A DNA stretch of 64,000 nucleotides from Acidimicrobiaceae bacterium (GTDB lineage Bacteria; Actinomycetota; Acidimicrobiia; Acidimicrobiales; UBA8592), in contig JAHECR010000005.1 in assembly GCA_024641655.1 (NCBI GenBank), positions 1 through 64,000 on the forward strand, given 5' to 3'. Shown one piece after another: positions 17,385 to 25,800 of the stretch. Each line of letters opens with the position of its first letter. Positions within the stretch are counted from its first letter, which is position 1. The translations under genes and the position numbers were made by a program. The notes under the pieces are model-generated. The model was not told where the DNA came from and did no database searches. It worked only from the letters and a program-made list of their open reading frames with translations.

Positions 17385-17567
17385 ATGTGTAGACGCGCCA
17401 CTTGTGACGATTGCGGCAAGGCCACCTGGACGGGGTGCGGTGCGCACGTCGAACAGGTGCTCAAGGGCGTGCCGGCAGCGCAACGTTGCTCCTGCAACCC
17501 TCGAACCCGTTCCGGAGTGCGCCGGCCCCCCGGCCTGTTGAGCCGGCTGCTCGGCCGCGCCGGCTGA
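17385..17567 (+). CDS. Small cysteine-rich conserved protein
   Basis: A 60-residue cytoplasmic protein whose first 45 residues hold four cysteines in CDDCGKATWTGCG and a fifth and sixth in QRCSC, with HVEQVLKGVP between. The CxxCGKxTWxGCGxHVExxLxGVP pattern is one I associate with short actinobacterial proteins of unknown function; a zinc-ribbon role is plausible. The tail is basic and may be disordered. A TTG at 17376 would add three residues, but the TACGTT hexamer favours the ATG. Confidence 0.7.
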   Translation: MCRRATCDDCGKATWTGCGAHVEQVLKGVPAAQRCSCNPRTRSGVRRPPGLLSRLLGRAG

Positions 17568-17606
17568 CCCCAACGAGGGCCGGCTGCCGCCGTCGATCGG
17601 GCGAGC

Positions 17607-18494
17607 TCAGCCGCCCATGAGCGGAGCAGCGATCTCTTCGGAGAAGCGGTCCAACAGCTCGAGGCGCTGTGCTCCCGTGCCCCATGTCCAGTCGGGCACG
17701 ATGACCTCGTCGACCCCGGCATCGAGGTACGCCGCCATGGCGTCTTGGAGTTGCCCCGTCGAGCCCCGCATCGTCGGCATGCGTTGCGGCACCGCCGGGA
17801 GGTCGTCGAATTCGAACAGGAGCTGAGCGGTGCGCGCGATGGTGGCCGGGTCTCGATCGAGCTCGCTGCAGTGCCGATCCAGTACGGCGCACTTGTGGGC
17901 GATCGTCGCGGGATCTCCCCAGGAGTTCCACTGGTCGGCCCACTTGGCCGCGATGCGAAGCGAACGTTTCTCCCCTGATCCGCCGATCAGCAGCGGCAAG
18001 GGGCGCTGCGCCGGCAGCGTGCCGGTGAACGCCTCGACGACCTGATAGTGCCTCCCTCGGAACGTCCCGGGCTCACCGCCGGTCACGCATCGCACCACCT
18101 GGCACGCCTCTTCGAGGCGATCGAGACGCTCCTTCACGCCGGGCAGGAGGATCCCATACGCGTCGTGCTCGTTCTGCTGCCATCCGGCGCCGAGACCGAG
18201 CACGACCCGACCTGCGCTCATGGCGTCGACCGTCGCGGCCTGGTTGGCGAGGACCGCAGGGTGCCGGTAGGTGTTTCCGCACACCAACGGACCGAGCGTC
18301 ACCCGTTCGGTGAGGGCGGCAATCCCAGCGAGAATTGCCCAGGTCTCGCGTGGGGCGTCGGCGCGCAGTCCGTCGGCGGGCATGAAGTGGTCCGCGACCC
18401 ACACGCCATGCCACCTCCCCCGGTCGATGTGGGCGATCTCGTCCGCGAGGACGGGCCAGGGATCGAATGCTCGGAGCCAGACACTGAAGCGCAT
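17607..18494 (-). CDS. LLM-class F420-dependent oxidoreductase
   Basis: A 295-residue luciferase-like (beta/alpha)8 flavoprotein. MRFSVWLRAFDPWPVLADE, VWVADHFMPADGL, TLGPLVCGNTYRHPAVLANQ, VLGLGAGWQQNEHDAYG and PLPLLIGGSGEKRSLRIAAKWADQWNSWG are the classical segments; LGAGW with the following ExxAYG marks F420-type members. The second ATG (18494) has a better-placed GGGGG site than 18503. It is a cytoplasmic hydride-transfer enzyme of unknown substrate. A relative lies at 54175. Confidence 0.92.
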   Translation of the reverse strand: MRFSVWLRAFDPWPVLADEIAHIDRGRWHGVWVADHFMPADGLRADAPRETWAILAGIAALTERVTLGPLVCGNTYRHPAVLANQAATVDAMSAGRVVLGLGAGWQQNEHDAYGILLPGVKERLDRLEEACQVVRCVTGGEPGTFRGRHYQVVEAFTGTLPAQRPLPLLIGGSGEKRSLRIAAKWADQWNSWGDPATIAHKCAVLDRHCSELDRDPATIARTAQLLFEFDDLPAVPQRMPTMRGSTGQLQDAMAAYLDAGVDEVIVPDWTWGTGAQRLELLDRFSEEIAAPLMGG

Positions 18495-18591
18495 GGCCCC
18501 CATCCTTGCGCTTCAGCGTCCGCGAGCGGAAGCCGCAGCGCTCGATGGCACTGGTGGGCGGCGGTCGCAGCCTGCTGCTAGACCGCAGGTC

Positions 18592-19053
18592 ATGCACCAG
18601 GATTCCGAGCTCGTGATCCGCCGCACCAGTGGGATCTACGTGACGGTGGTGCTGATGTCGATCATGGCTGGCTTCGGCCTCCTCGGGTTCGTCGCCAGCG
18701 GCGACACGGGCGGTCGGTTGCTCGCGTCGGCGTTCGTGGTGTTCGCGGCCTTCTTCATCTACCGAGCGCTGCGTCTGGAGGTGCGTGCCGAGGAGGACGG
18801 CTTGTACGTCCGGGGGGCCTTCCGCACGGTGTGTTACCCGTGGATCGAACTCCGTGGGGCCGACGTGATCCCGCTTTCCTTGCTCGGGCGCACCTGGTAC
18901 TTGCGGGTGCTGCGCGACGGCAGGACCCCGTTGCGTCTTCCGGATCTGTCCCAGTTCGCCTTGCGCCGCAACCTCGACGACGCGGCAATCAGCGCCATGG
19001 TCCGCATCATCGAGCGGCGGATCCGAAGCGTCGGCGGACGCCCCATCGAGTAA
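18592..19053 (+). CDS. PH-domain-like membrane protein
   Basis: A 153-residue protein with two hydrophobic segments (about 16-34 and 42-60) followed by a bacterial PH-like domain (LEVRAEEDGLYVRGAFRTVCYPWIELRGADV), the layout of small PH-domain membrane proteins in actinobacteria. The C-terminus is a basic helix. A TAGACC hexamer lies seven bases before the ATG. Function is unknown; cell-envelope roles are usual for such proteins. Confidence 0.75.
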   Translation: MHQDSELVIRRTSGIYVTVVLMSIMAGFGLLGFVASGDTGGRLLASAFVVFAAFFIYRALRLEVRAEEDGLYVRGAFRTVCYPWIELRGADVIPLSLLGRTWYLRVLRDGRTPLRLPDLSQFALRRNLDDAAISAMVRIIERRIRSVGGRPIE

Positions 19054-19087
19054 CGGCCGCCAGCTCGAGCATGCCAGAATCGCCGGC

Positions 19088-19717
19088 GTGAGCATGGTCA
19101 CCGAGCCCGAGGACGCGAACGCGCTGGAGGGTCGCCGTGCCCGCCTCGGTCGTTTCCACGACCAGGCCGGGCTCGGTCGTTTCCACGACCACGTGCTCGG
19201 AAGGGGGGTGATCGGGGTCGCCGTGACCGTGCTGGTTTTGTGCATCACCGGATGGAACCTCCCCGGCCACAGCGCGCTGCGGACCGACGTCCGAGACCGG
19301 ATCGAGCCGCTCGTGAACACCCTCGCGATCGACCAGGGTTGGGGGGTCTTCGCCCCGAACCCCTCGCGCACATCGATGATCCTCACCGCAGAAGTCGAGT
19401 TCGCCGATGGTTCGAAGGAGGTTTACGAGTTCCCCGACGGTGATCCGCTGATCGGCGCGTATCGTGAGTTCCGGTGGCGCAAGTTGGAGCGCCGGTTCAT
19501 CGCCGACGACGGCTGGCGGAGCTTGCGCTCGCCCACGGCACGCTGGGTCGCCGCGCAAATGGCCACGCCCGACAGGCCGGTCACCTCGGTCACGTTGGTG
19601 CGCTACAAGGCCCCGACTCCCAAGGCCGGCTCCGGGATCGAGCGGGTGTACGAACGTGACGAGTTCCACGTCGAGCACTTCGATCCGCCCGTCGGCTCCC
19701 CGGGGGCCCAGCGGTGA
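19088..19717 (+). CDS. Membrane-anchored partner of the HTTM protein
   Basis: A 209-residue protein with one transmembrane segment (about 39-58, GVIGVAVTVLVLCITGWNLPG) and an extracytoplasmic part with DQGWGVFAPNPSRTSMIL. The WxxFAPxP motif recurs in proteins encoded next to HTTM-domain genes. Residues 18-35 include a duplicated LGRFHD from a 27-bp in-frame repeat. Its stop overlaps the GTG of the HTTM gene (GTGA), so the two form an operon and probably a complex. The biochemical role is unknown. GTG start at 19088. Confidence 0.8.
   Translation: MSMVTEPEDANALEGRRARLGRFHDQAGLGRFHDHVLGRGVIGVAVTVLVLCITGWNLPGHSALRTDVRDRIEPLVNTLAIDQGWGVFAPNPSRTSMILTAEVEFADGSKEVYEFPDGDPLIGAYREFRWRKLERRFIADDGWRSLRSPTARWVAAQMATPDRPVTSVTLVRYKAPTPKAGSGIERVYERDEFHVEHFDPPVGSPGAQR
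19145..19190. repeat. 27-bp direct repeat carrying a GGTCGT/ACGACC hairpin, within a gene
   Basis: CTCGGTCGTTTCCACGACCA occurs at 19145 and again at 19172, period 27. Each copy contains the perfect stem GGTCGT-TTCC-ACGACC (19148-19163 and 19175-19190). Because 27 is nine codons, the duplication keeps the reading frame. Confidence 0.9.
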
Positions 19718-20685
19718 TCGGGCCGCGCCTGCGCGCCCTGGGAGGTGGCGTTCGGGCAGGTTGGAGCCGTTTCTGGTTCACGCCGACACCGGGGGCGACG
19801 CTGGCGTTGTGGCGCTGCGCTGCAGGCTGGACCGCCCTGGCGTGGTTCCTGGCCCTCGGCCTCGACCTCGTGACCTTCTTCGGCGAGAGCGGCCTGCGCC
19901 CCGACCCGTACTACGGCGACCACCGCATCGGAGTGCTGCAGTGGGTCGGCGGGGACCGGATGCTCTGGGGCCTGTACGTCTCGGGCGTGCTCTCGTCCGG
20001 GGCCCTGATCGTCGGCCGCTGGGTGCGTCCCGCTGCGCTCGTGGTGGCCTATGCCGTGGTGTCGATCCAGCTCGACAACTCCAGCATCCTCAACGCCGGC
20101 GACATCCTCCTCCGGATCTGGTTGGTCTACTTCGCACTCTTCGCTCTCGTGACGCCGTCGCGAATCCTTGGGATCCGGGTGTTCGGCGCCCCTGCATCGG
20201 ACGGTTCTCGGAGCTATCCGTCAGCACCTACCTGGTTCCTGCGCCTGGTGCAGATCCAGCTCACGATCATCTATCCGGCCGGGCTGTTCCACAAGCTCGA
20301 CGGTTCGACGTGGCGCCACGGCACCGCCGCCCTCTACGCGCTCGGGCTCGAGGATTTCGAGCGGTTCCCCGTGCCGGAGTTCCTGCGGACGTCGCTGATC
20401 GCAGGTTGGGTCCTGACGTACCTGACCCTGGCCATCGAGTGCACCGTCCCGTTCCTGTTGTGGAACCGCCGCACGAGGCGCTTCGCGATCTGTGCAGGAC
20501 TCGCGCTCCATCTCGGCTTCGACTATGCGCTGCGTGTCGGCTTCTTCGCCTGGGCGATGACACTGGGCTATGTCGCCTTCCTGACGCCCACCGAGAGCGC
20601 GACCATTGTCCGGTGGGTGCGCAGCTCGGCGACGTGGCGCCCCTTGGTCAGACGTCGGCGACCGGTGCTCGAAGAGTCTCTCTGA
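19714..20685 (+). CDS. HTTM-domain protein (gamma-glutamyl-carboxylase-like membrane protein)
   Basis: A 323-residue membrane protein with about eight hydrophobic segments. The HTTM family, related to the membrane part of vitamin-K-dependent gamma-carboxylase, is indicated by WRCAAGWTALAWFLALG, LNAGDILLRIWLVYFALF, QIQLTIIYPAGLFHKLDGSTWRHGTAALYAL and AICAGLALHLGFDYALRVGFF, with conserved His in HLGFD. No soluble carboxylase half is attached. GTG start overlaps the partner stop. Enzymatic activity is unproven; the sequence supports only the fold assignment. Confidence 0.85.
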   Translation: MIGPRLRALGGGVRAGWSRFWFTPTPGATLALWRCAAGWTALAWFLALGLDLVTFFGESGLRPDPYYGDHRIGVLQWVGGDRMLWGLYVSGVLSSGALIVGRWVRPAALVVAYAVVSIQLDNSSILNAGDILLRIWLVYFALFALVTPSRILGIRVFGAPASDGSRSYPSAPTWFLRLVQIQLTIIYPAGLFHKLDGSTWRHGTAALYALGLEDFERFPVPEFLRTSLIAGWVLTYLTLAIECTVPFLLWNRRTRRFAICAGLALHLGFDYALRVGFFAWAMTLGYVAFLTPTESATIVRWVRSSATWRPLVRRRRPVLEESL

Positions 20686-20877
20686 GCACCTTTGCGGTTT
20701 CGCCTCATCGACGAGCAGGGTCATCGCCTTCGTTCCAACAGGCACATCTTGGTCATCCAGGCCGTGGACCACGGGCTCGACGATCCCCTCGACCCCCGGC
20801 GACGAAGTGGCCATCATGTAGGCACTGTCGGGAGGGTGAGCGCCGCCTCCCGCCTCGACGCCCACGAAAGGGGCACC

Positions 20878-21204
20878 ATGACCGACGAATCCCTGTTCTG
20901 GGAGCTCATCGACGAGCTTCGCGCAATCGACGACCGCATCGACGAGGGAACTATCATGGGTGGTCGCTGCGCCCGGGTCAGCGGTGCATTCCTCGCGCTG
21001 GTGGACTACAAGGGCAGCGGCCTCGTCGTGAAGCTGCCGAGCGCCCGCGTGGCCGAGCTCATCACCGAGGGCATCGGACAGCCGTTCGGTCCTGCTGGCC
21101 GGACGTTCAAGGAATGGGTGTCGGTGCCTCGACGCGATCGTCGCCGGTGGCGAGCGTTGTTGCTCGAAGGCGTGGCCTTCGTCGCCCCCTCTTCAGCCCG
21201 ATGA
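20878..21204 (+). CDS. TfoX/MmcQ-YjbR-like small protein
   Basis: A 108-residue protein with an alpha/beta fold resembling the TfoX N-terminal/MmcQ domain: IDEGTIMGGRCARVSGAFLALVDYKGSGLVVKLP, then ELITEGIGQPFGPAGRTFKEWVSVP. These small cytoplasmic proteins have no settled function. The ATG follows GAAAGGGGCACC. The last codons overlap the convergent small gene at 21193 by 12 bp. The 190 bases before it show nothing recognisable. Confidence 0.75.
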   Translation: MTDESLFWELIDELRAIDDRIDEGTIMGGRCARVSGAFLALVDYKGSGLVVKLPSARVAELITEGIGQPFGPAGRTFKEWVSVPRRDRRRWRALLLEGVAFVAPSSAR

Positions 21205-21444
21205 CCCTGCTCGAGTCCCGCCGGGCGGGCGATCGGTCACCGACAGGTCGGTCTCGACCGCCTCGATGAGGTGCCGCTCGTCGGGTACTGCGACGAGCAC
21301 CTGGCCGATGTAGCTGGCAGCCACCGCGTCGAGTTCGACGTCGGCACCCGCGGCGACCGACAGGGTGTGACTGTGATCCAGCAGCGCCAGGAACAGTTCC
21401 GGGTCCTCGAGCCGGCCCCGGAGGTGCTCAGGAATGGCTGCCAA
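21193..21444 (-). CDS. Small hypothetical protein downstream of the DUF4032 gene
   Basis: An 83-residue protein that follows the DUF4032 gene after six bases on the same strand, so it is probably co-transcribed. MAAIPEHLRGRLEDPELFLALLDHSHTLSVAAG is helical and SYIGQVLVAVPDERHLIEAVE could be a beta-alpha unit; the tail is Gly/Ser-rich. I recognise no family. Confidence 0.55.
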   Translation of the reverse strand: MAAIPEHLRGRLEDPELFLALLDHSHTLSVAAGADVELDAVAASYIGQVLVAVPDERHLIEAVETDLSVTDRPPGGTRAGSSG

Positions 21445-21450
21445 CGCCGG

Positions 21451-22266
21451 CTACCATCGCTCGGTCAGCCAGCGGTAGGCCACGACGGCCTCGGGGAAGT
21501 CTCGACCTTCGAGCGACGACAGCCAGGCGCCGTAGCCGCGCATTGCCGACAACAGCCGGCGCGCCTGGTTCTCGTGCGCCCTGATCCCGGCGAGGTGGTC
21601 GAGCTGCCGCTTGTGGTGCCCTTCCTCGACAATGCTGGGCCCAAAGCGCACTCTGCCACCGTCGAGTTGCGCCAGATGGACCTCCTCGGTATCGAAGCCG
21701 AGCTCGTTCAACCGCTGGAGGCGGACGTGGATCCGCCACAGCTCGCTTGCGTCCTCCTCCGCAGTGAGCTCGGTCCACAACGACTCGTAGCGCCCGATGA
21801 GCCCATCGGCGACCTGCGCCGGGTCGATGTCGTCCTCGCTGCGCCCCTGCGCCGCAAGGTCGAGGAGGCCGCCGGCGACGTTCTCCGCACCGATCAACAC
21901 GTCCCGACGGCGCTGCCCCTCCGAGAGGTTCGGGTGGACCTTCGCCGTCTCGGCATCGACGAGATAAGCGCGCAGCGCCCCGAGCGGTTCGCCATGGTCG
22001 TCGGTGCGCCCGGTCGCGACTCCCACGAGGGTGACCGCCGGCAGTCGCTCCGAGCGAAGGAGGGTGATCATCTCGCACTCGCGCCGGGCGAACGTATCGG
22101 GGAGCTCCTTGAGGGCATAGACCGTGCGCTCGAGCCTGAAGAACCGAACAACGTGGCGATGCAACCCATTCGGCAACCGCACGAACTCGTCGTCGGGCCA
22201 GTCGAGGAGTGGGGTGTTCCACCGAAAGCCGAGCAGGTCGGGTCGGGGGTCGACGCGCGTACGCAT
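21451..22266 (-). CDS. DUF4032 family protein (kinase-like fold)
   Basis: A 271-residue protein matching DUF4032, which resembles lipopolysaccharide-kinase-type folds: HVVRFFRLERTVYALKELPDTFARRECEMITLLR gives the Lys-Glu-like pair of a kinase N-lobe (KELP and RRECEM), and YLVDAETAKVHPNLSEGQRRRDVLIGAENVAGGLLDLAAQG the C-lobe-like region. The usual HRD and DFG motifs are not seen, so phosphotransfer is doubtful. It is divergent from the LOG-family gene by 58 bases. Confidence 0.85.
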   Translation of the reverse strand: MRTRVDPRPDLLGFRWNTPLLDWPDDEFVRLPNGLHRHVVRFFRLERTVYALKELPDTFARRECEMITLLRSERLPAVTLVGVATGRTDDHGEPLGALRAYLVDAETAKVHPNLSEGQRRRDVLIGAENVAGGLLDLAAQGRSEDDIDPAQVADGLIGRYESLWTELTAEEDASELWRIHVRLQRLNELGFDTEEVHLAQLDGGRVRFGPSIVEEGHHKRQLDHLAGIRAHENQARRLLSAMRGYGAWLSSLEGRDFPEAVVAYRWLTERW

Positions 22267-22324
22267 CGTGATGCTGACCGCCGCGCGACGCTACCTTGAC
22301 GGCAACGCCGACCCGAAGGAAACC

Positions 22325-23107
22325 GTGGCACCGACCGAGCAACACGACGCCGCCGCCGAGCGGCACGGGAGGCGCGGCAACGACCGGTCCTTCCTCGAGG
22401 GACCACGAGCGCGCCGCGACGAACTCGCGACCGTCGGGCGGGTGCTACGCGAGCTGATTCGCGGTTTCCGGAGCCTGCACTTCGTCGGGCCGTGCGTGAC
22501 GGTTTTCGGTTCTGCCCGCACGAGCGAGGGACACCCGACCTACAACCTCGGACGGGAGTTGGGCGCCGCGATTGCCACCGAGGGGTTCACCGTCATGACC
22601 GGCGGTGGTCCAGGCGTCATGGAAGCAGCGTCTCGCGGCGCAAAAGAGGCGGGCGGCACCACGGTCGGCTGCAACATCGAGCTCCCGCACGAGCAGGAGC
22701 CGAATCCGTACCTCGACCTCACCTTGGAGTTCCGGTACTTCTTCGTGCGAAAGGTGATGCTCGTCAAGTACGCCTACGGATTCGTGGTCCTGCCGGGTGG
22801 TTTCGGCACCATCGACGAGCTGTTCGAGGCCCTCACCCTGATACAGACCGGCAAGATCCACGACTTCCCCGTAGTGCTCATGGGTGAGGCGTACTGGGCC
22901 TCGATGCTGCAGCAACTCGATGACATGATCGAGGCCGGCACAGTGTCGCCGGCGGACCGAAACCTGCTGTGCGTCACCGACGACGTCGAGGTCGCCATGG
23001 CCCACCTGCGGGCCAACGCCGTCGACCGGTTCAAGCTCCGCTCCCGGCTCAAACCGTCGAGGGTCCTGCGGGAGGCGCCGGTGCGCCCTGGCCGACCGCT
23101 GCAGTGA
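22325..23107 (+). CDS. LOG-family Rossmann protein (TIGR00730)
   Basis: A 260-residue protein of the lysine-decarboxylase-like/LOG family. GGGPGVME at 93-100 and PGGFGTIDE at 157-165 are the two family motifs that bind nucleotide and catalyse phosphoribohydrolysis of cytokinin-type or AMP nucleotides. FGSART opens the Rossmann fold. The GTG at 22325 follows GAAGGAAACC; longer frames upstream overlap the divergent DUF4032 gene. A nucleotide 5'-monophosphate phosphoribohydrolase role is the family expectation. Confidence 0.9.
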   Translation: MAPTEQHDAAAERHGRRGNDRSFLEGPRARRDELATVGRVLRELIRGFRSLHFVGPCVTVFGSARTSEGHPTYNLGRELGAAIATEGFTVMTGGGPGVMEAASRGAKEAGGTTVGCNIELPHEQEPNPYLDLTLEFRYFFVRKVMLVKYAYGFVVLPGGFGTIDELFEALTLIQTGKIHDFPVVLMGEAYWASMLQQLDDMIEAGTVSPADRNLLCVTDDVEVAMAHLRANAVDRFKLRSRLKPSRVLREAPVRPGRPLQ

Positions 23108-23130
23108 GCAGTACCCCATGGCTCCGGCGG

Positions 23131-23634
23131 TCAGCGGAACCCGTCGGCCTCCGCGACCGCCAACCATCGTCCGATCAGCCGATCGAGTCGGCTCAGCATG
23201 CGGCGTCGCCGCCACTCCAATGGCAGGGTTTCGTTGAGCTGCAGGCGGGTGGGAACCGCCAGCCGGCCGGCGATGCGGTCCTTGCACTCGAACCCGCGAC
23301 ACACCCAGTCCCCGACGACGCTCTGACGATCCCCCATCGGGGCATTCGTCCACATGCCGATCCCGCTGCCGGGCAGCACGTGCATGCAGATCGAACACAT
23401 CACGGCTCGGCGGGGAGCCGATGAAGCCGCGGGTGGGCGCAGGGCGACCATTTGGAGTTCACCGGCGTGAGCGGCGAACAGATAGGCGAGCCGTCCCTTG
23501 CGCGCGGGGAGCAGGAGGTAGTCCTCGAACCCGCCCTCGATCTGCACGCTCAGCACAGCGGCGTCGGCTGACGGCAGGTCGGCGCGCTCGATCGCATCCT
23601 GGAGGGCAGCATCGTCGAACATCACGGCCTGCAC
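23131..23634 (-). CDS. FBP-type treble-clef zinc-finger protein
   Basis: A 167-residue protein whose C-terminal half carries four cysteines in the FBP arrangement: CSIC at 80-83 and CRGFEC at 112-117, followed by RLDRLIGRWLA. FBP-like proteins relate to EF-G/fusidic-acid-binding proteins such as FusB, which rescue ribosomes; whether this one binds the ribosome is untested. The start is uncertain among GTG 23634, GTG 23625 and ATG 23622; a TAGGCT hexamer sits immediately upstream of 23634. Confidence 0.8.
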   Translation of the reverse strand: MQAVMFDDAALQDAIERADLPSADAAVLSVQIEGGFEDYLLLPARKGRLAYLFAAHAGELQMVALRPPAASSAPRRAVMCSICMHVLPGSGIGMWTNAPMGDRQSVVGDWVCRGFECKDRIAGRLAVPTRLQLNETLPLEWRRRRMLSRLDRLIGRWLAVAEADGFR

Positions 23635-23710
23635 AGCCTATCGGCGGCTTCTCGCCCGGGCCTGCGTGTCGATCCACCGGCCACCGCGCGCCATCGGCGA
23701 TCATCTGCCC

Positions 23711-24481
23711 ATGAGCGATGACCAGAACTCGAGCCCGATCGCCTCCGAGCCCTCCGGATTCCGACGCATGGCGTGGCGCTTCGGTCCACTCCTCGTGCTG
23801 GGCGGGGCAGCCGCAGTCGTGGCGGTCGTCGGTGGGGTACTCATCGGGCTGAACCCCGGTGTCGGGATCGTGCTCGTGGTTCTGACGTGCGTCGTGGCAG
23901 GGGCCCTGCTGACCTGGCGTACGAGGGGCGCTCATCGTCGCGCGGGGGTGCGCCCGGCAGCGATGGCGTTCGTCGCCGCTGCGCTCCTGGTCTTCGTGGC
24001 CATCCAGGCCGTTCCCTACGGGCGCGCCCACGACAACCCGCCGGTCACCGGCGAGCCCCAGTGGGCGTCGCAACGGACACGCGATCTGATGGTCCGGGCC
24101 TGCTTCGGTTGCCACAGCAACGAGGTCGATTGGCCGTGGTACTCGAGCATCGCCCCCATTTCGTGGGCGGTTTCGGCCCACGTCGATGAGGGCCGCGAGA
24201 AGATCAACTATTCCGAATTCGCAACGCGTGGCGGTGAGTACGACCACACCGTGGAGGTGATTCTCGACGGCAGCATGCCCCCTGCGTACTACACCCGATT
24301 CGGGCTCCACAGCGAGGCCGACCTCTCCGACGCCGAGCGTGCCGAACTGATCGCGGGCCTGCGCGCCACGCCGGGCCTCAGCGATGGCGACGGCGGTAGC
24401 GAGGGCAATGACGACCGGGGCAACGAGAGCGAGGACGGCGGTGAGCGCGAGGAGCGCGAGGACGAGCGCGAGGACGACTGA
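23711..24481 (+). CDS. Haem-binding domain membrane protein
   Basis: A 256-residue protein with three hydrophobic segments (about 25-48, 51-70, 83-103) and then an extracytoplasmic haem-binding domain: CFGCHSNEVDWPWYSSIAPISW has the CxxCH attachment motif (Cys131, Cys134, His135), with a distal Met possible in GSMPPAYYTRFG. This pattern marks the short haem-binding family found fused to or near cytochromes. The last 45 residues are a disordered Asp/Glu/Gly tail. Redox partner is unknown; no cytochrome maturation gene lies nearby. Confidence 0.85.
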   Translation: MSDDQNSSPIASEPSGFRRMAWRFGPLLVLGGAAAVVAVVGGVLIGLNPGVGIVLVVLTCVVAGALLTWRTRGAHRRAGVRPAAMAFVAAALLVFVAIQAVPYGRAHDNPPVTGEPQWASQRTRDLMVRACFGCHSNEVDWPWYSSIAPISWAVSAHVDEGREKINYSEFATRGGEYDHTVEVILDGSMPPAYYTRFGLHSEADLSDAERAELIAGLRATPGLSDGDGGSEGNDDRGNESEDGGEREEREDEREDD

Positions 24482-24489
24482 CCCTCAGC

Positions 24490-25470
24490 TCACCGGCGCT
24501 GGTCGTCGGTCGACTCCGACACGGTGCCGTCGGGTGACAACAGGAACCGGGCGAAGTCGTGTGCGAGGAACAAGGCGCCACTGAAATGCGCCGCCGCTTC
24601 GGCGCGCAGGTCCTCTATCGTCGCGGCGCCACCGGCGCCGACCTCTCCGTAGCGAGCGCTGAAATGGGTGAGGACCAGACTCTCGACACGCGCGGCCTCC
24701 GCGGCGGTGGCAACGCGTGCTGCGGTGCTGTGTCCCCGGTCGTCACCGATACGCGCCAACACCGACTCGGTGAACGTCGCTTCGTGCACCAGCACCTGGG
24801 CAGCGCCGGTAGCCCGTACGAGGCGCATCGGGTCACTGTTGTCCCCCGCGATCACGACATGGCGGCCGGGTCGCTGCGGCCCGGTCACCTGGTCGGGGCG
24901 CACCACGGTCCCATCGACCAACGTCACCGACTCCCCTCGCTGGAGCCGCCCGTAGCCCGGACCGACCGCAACGCCGAGTGCACTCGCCTTTTCGGGCAGG
25001 AATTCTCCCTGGCGTTGGGCTTCGCGGATCGACCAGGCAAACGAGACCACACGATGCACGAGGGGCACGGCCTCTACGCGGGCGGCTGGGTCGGAGACGA
25101 CCGGGCCGCCGCCCTCGTCGATGGTGTGGAATTCGAGCGGGAACGTCAGGTGGCTGTTCGAGATCTCCAGGGCGGTGCGGACGAAACGCTCGAGACCCTC
25201 GGGTCCGAAGATGGCCAACGGTGTGGTCGCGCCCACCATCGCGCGGCTGGTGAGTAGGCCGGGCAGACCGAAACAGTGGTCGCCATGGAGGTGACTGATG
25301 AAGACCCGCCGCAGGCGGGGCAACGACAGCGAGCTCGCGGCGATGCGATGTTGGGTCCCCTCGCCGCAATCGAACAGATCCCAGTTGGGGCCGTCCCGCC
25401 GCGCCAACGCACTCACGTTGCGTCGCGCGGTCGGTACCCCAGCGGAGGTACCGAGGAAGATGAGCTCCAT
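24490..25470 (-). CDS. rnz: Ribonuclease Z (metallo-beta-lactamase fold)
   Basis: A 326-residue enzyme expected to remove 3' trailers from tRNA precursors. MELIFLGTSAGVPTARRN is the classic RNase Z start, HLHGDH at 60-65 binds the two zincs, PGYGRLQRGE belongs to the exosite region, and HEATF plus a later HFSARY supply further metal ligands. Length is right for the short form. The ATG overlaps the stop of a possible 62-codon frame upstream (TGATG). MBL-fold hydrolases of other type lack the GTSAGVPT start. Confidence 0.92.
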   Translation of the reverse strand: MELIFLGTSAGVPTARRNVSALARRDGPNWDLFDCGEGTQHRIAASSLSLPRLRRVFISHLHGDHCFGLPGLLTSRAMVGATTPLAIFGPEGLERFVRTALEISNSHLTFPLEFHTIDEGGGPVVSDPAARVEAVPLVHRVVSFAWSIREAQRQGEFLPEKASALGVAVGPGYGRLQRGESVTLVDGTVVRPDQVTGPQRPGRHVVIAGDNSDPMRLVRATGAAQVLVHEATFTESVLARIGDDRGHSTAARVATAAEAARVESLVLTHFSARYGEVGAGGAATIEDLRAEAAAHFSGALFLAHDFARFLLSPDGTVSESTDDQRR

Positions 25471-25658
25471 CAGCGCGCGGCGGCGCCGACGCCGAGCTCG
25501 GTCGGGACGACCGCCCCCGACGGACGGGCAACGAGGCCGATCGCGGCGACCGCGAGCTCGCTCGACTGCGCCGCCATCTCGACGCAGGTCGCCACGATGG
25601 CAACGACCTCGTGCGACTCTGTCGCGGTGAGTCGACGGGCAGATCGTCTTGATGGCAC
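25470..25658 (-). CDS. Possible small protein coupled to rnz
   Basis: A 62-codon frame from a GTG at 25658 whose TGA overlaps the rnz ATG. It reads as a helix-rich, Ala/Val-rich peptide (ESHEVVAIVATCVEMAAQSS then LAVAAIGLVARPSG). No family is recognised and no ribosome site is convincing. The overlap is the main support. Confidence 0.3.
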   Translation of the reverse strand: MPSRRSARRLTATESHEVVAIVATCVEMAAQSSELAVAAIGLVARPSGAVVPTELGVGAAAR

Positions 25659-25800
25659 TGCGGTCAACCTAGTGCCCGGTTCGCCAAACGTGGGCGCTGT
25701 TGTGGACGACCCCCGGGCAACTCGTGCTCCGCTCCAGGCCGCAGCGGAGCGCCAGAGCAGATTCGTTCTACGATCCTGTCGGAACCACCAGGAGCTTTCG

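Noticed and set aside
20221..20865. Minus-strand frame crossing the end of the HTTM gene
   Set aside because: It runs antisense through the HTTM membrane segments and has no recognisable domain or ribosome site.
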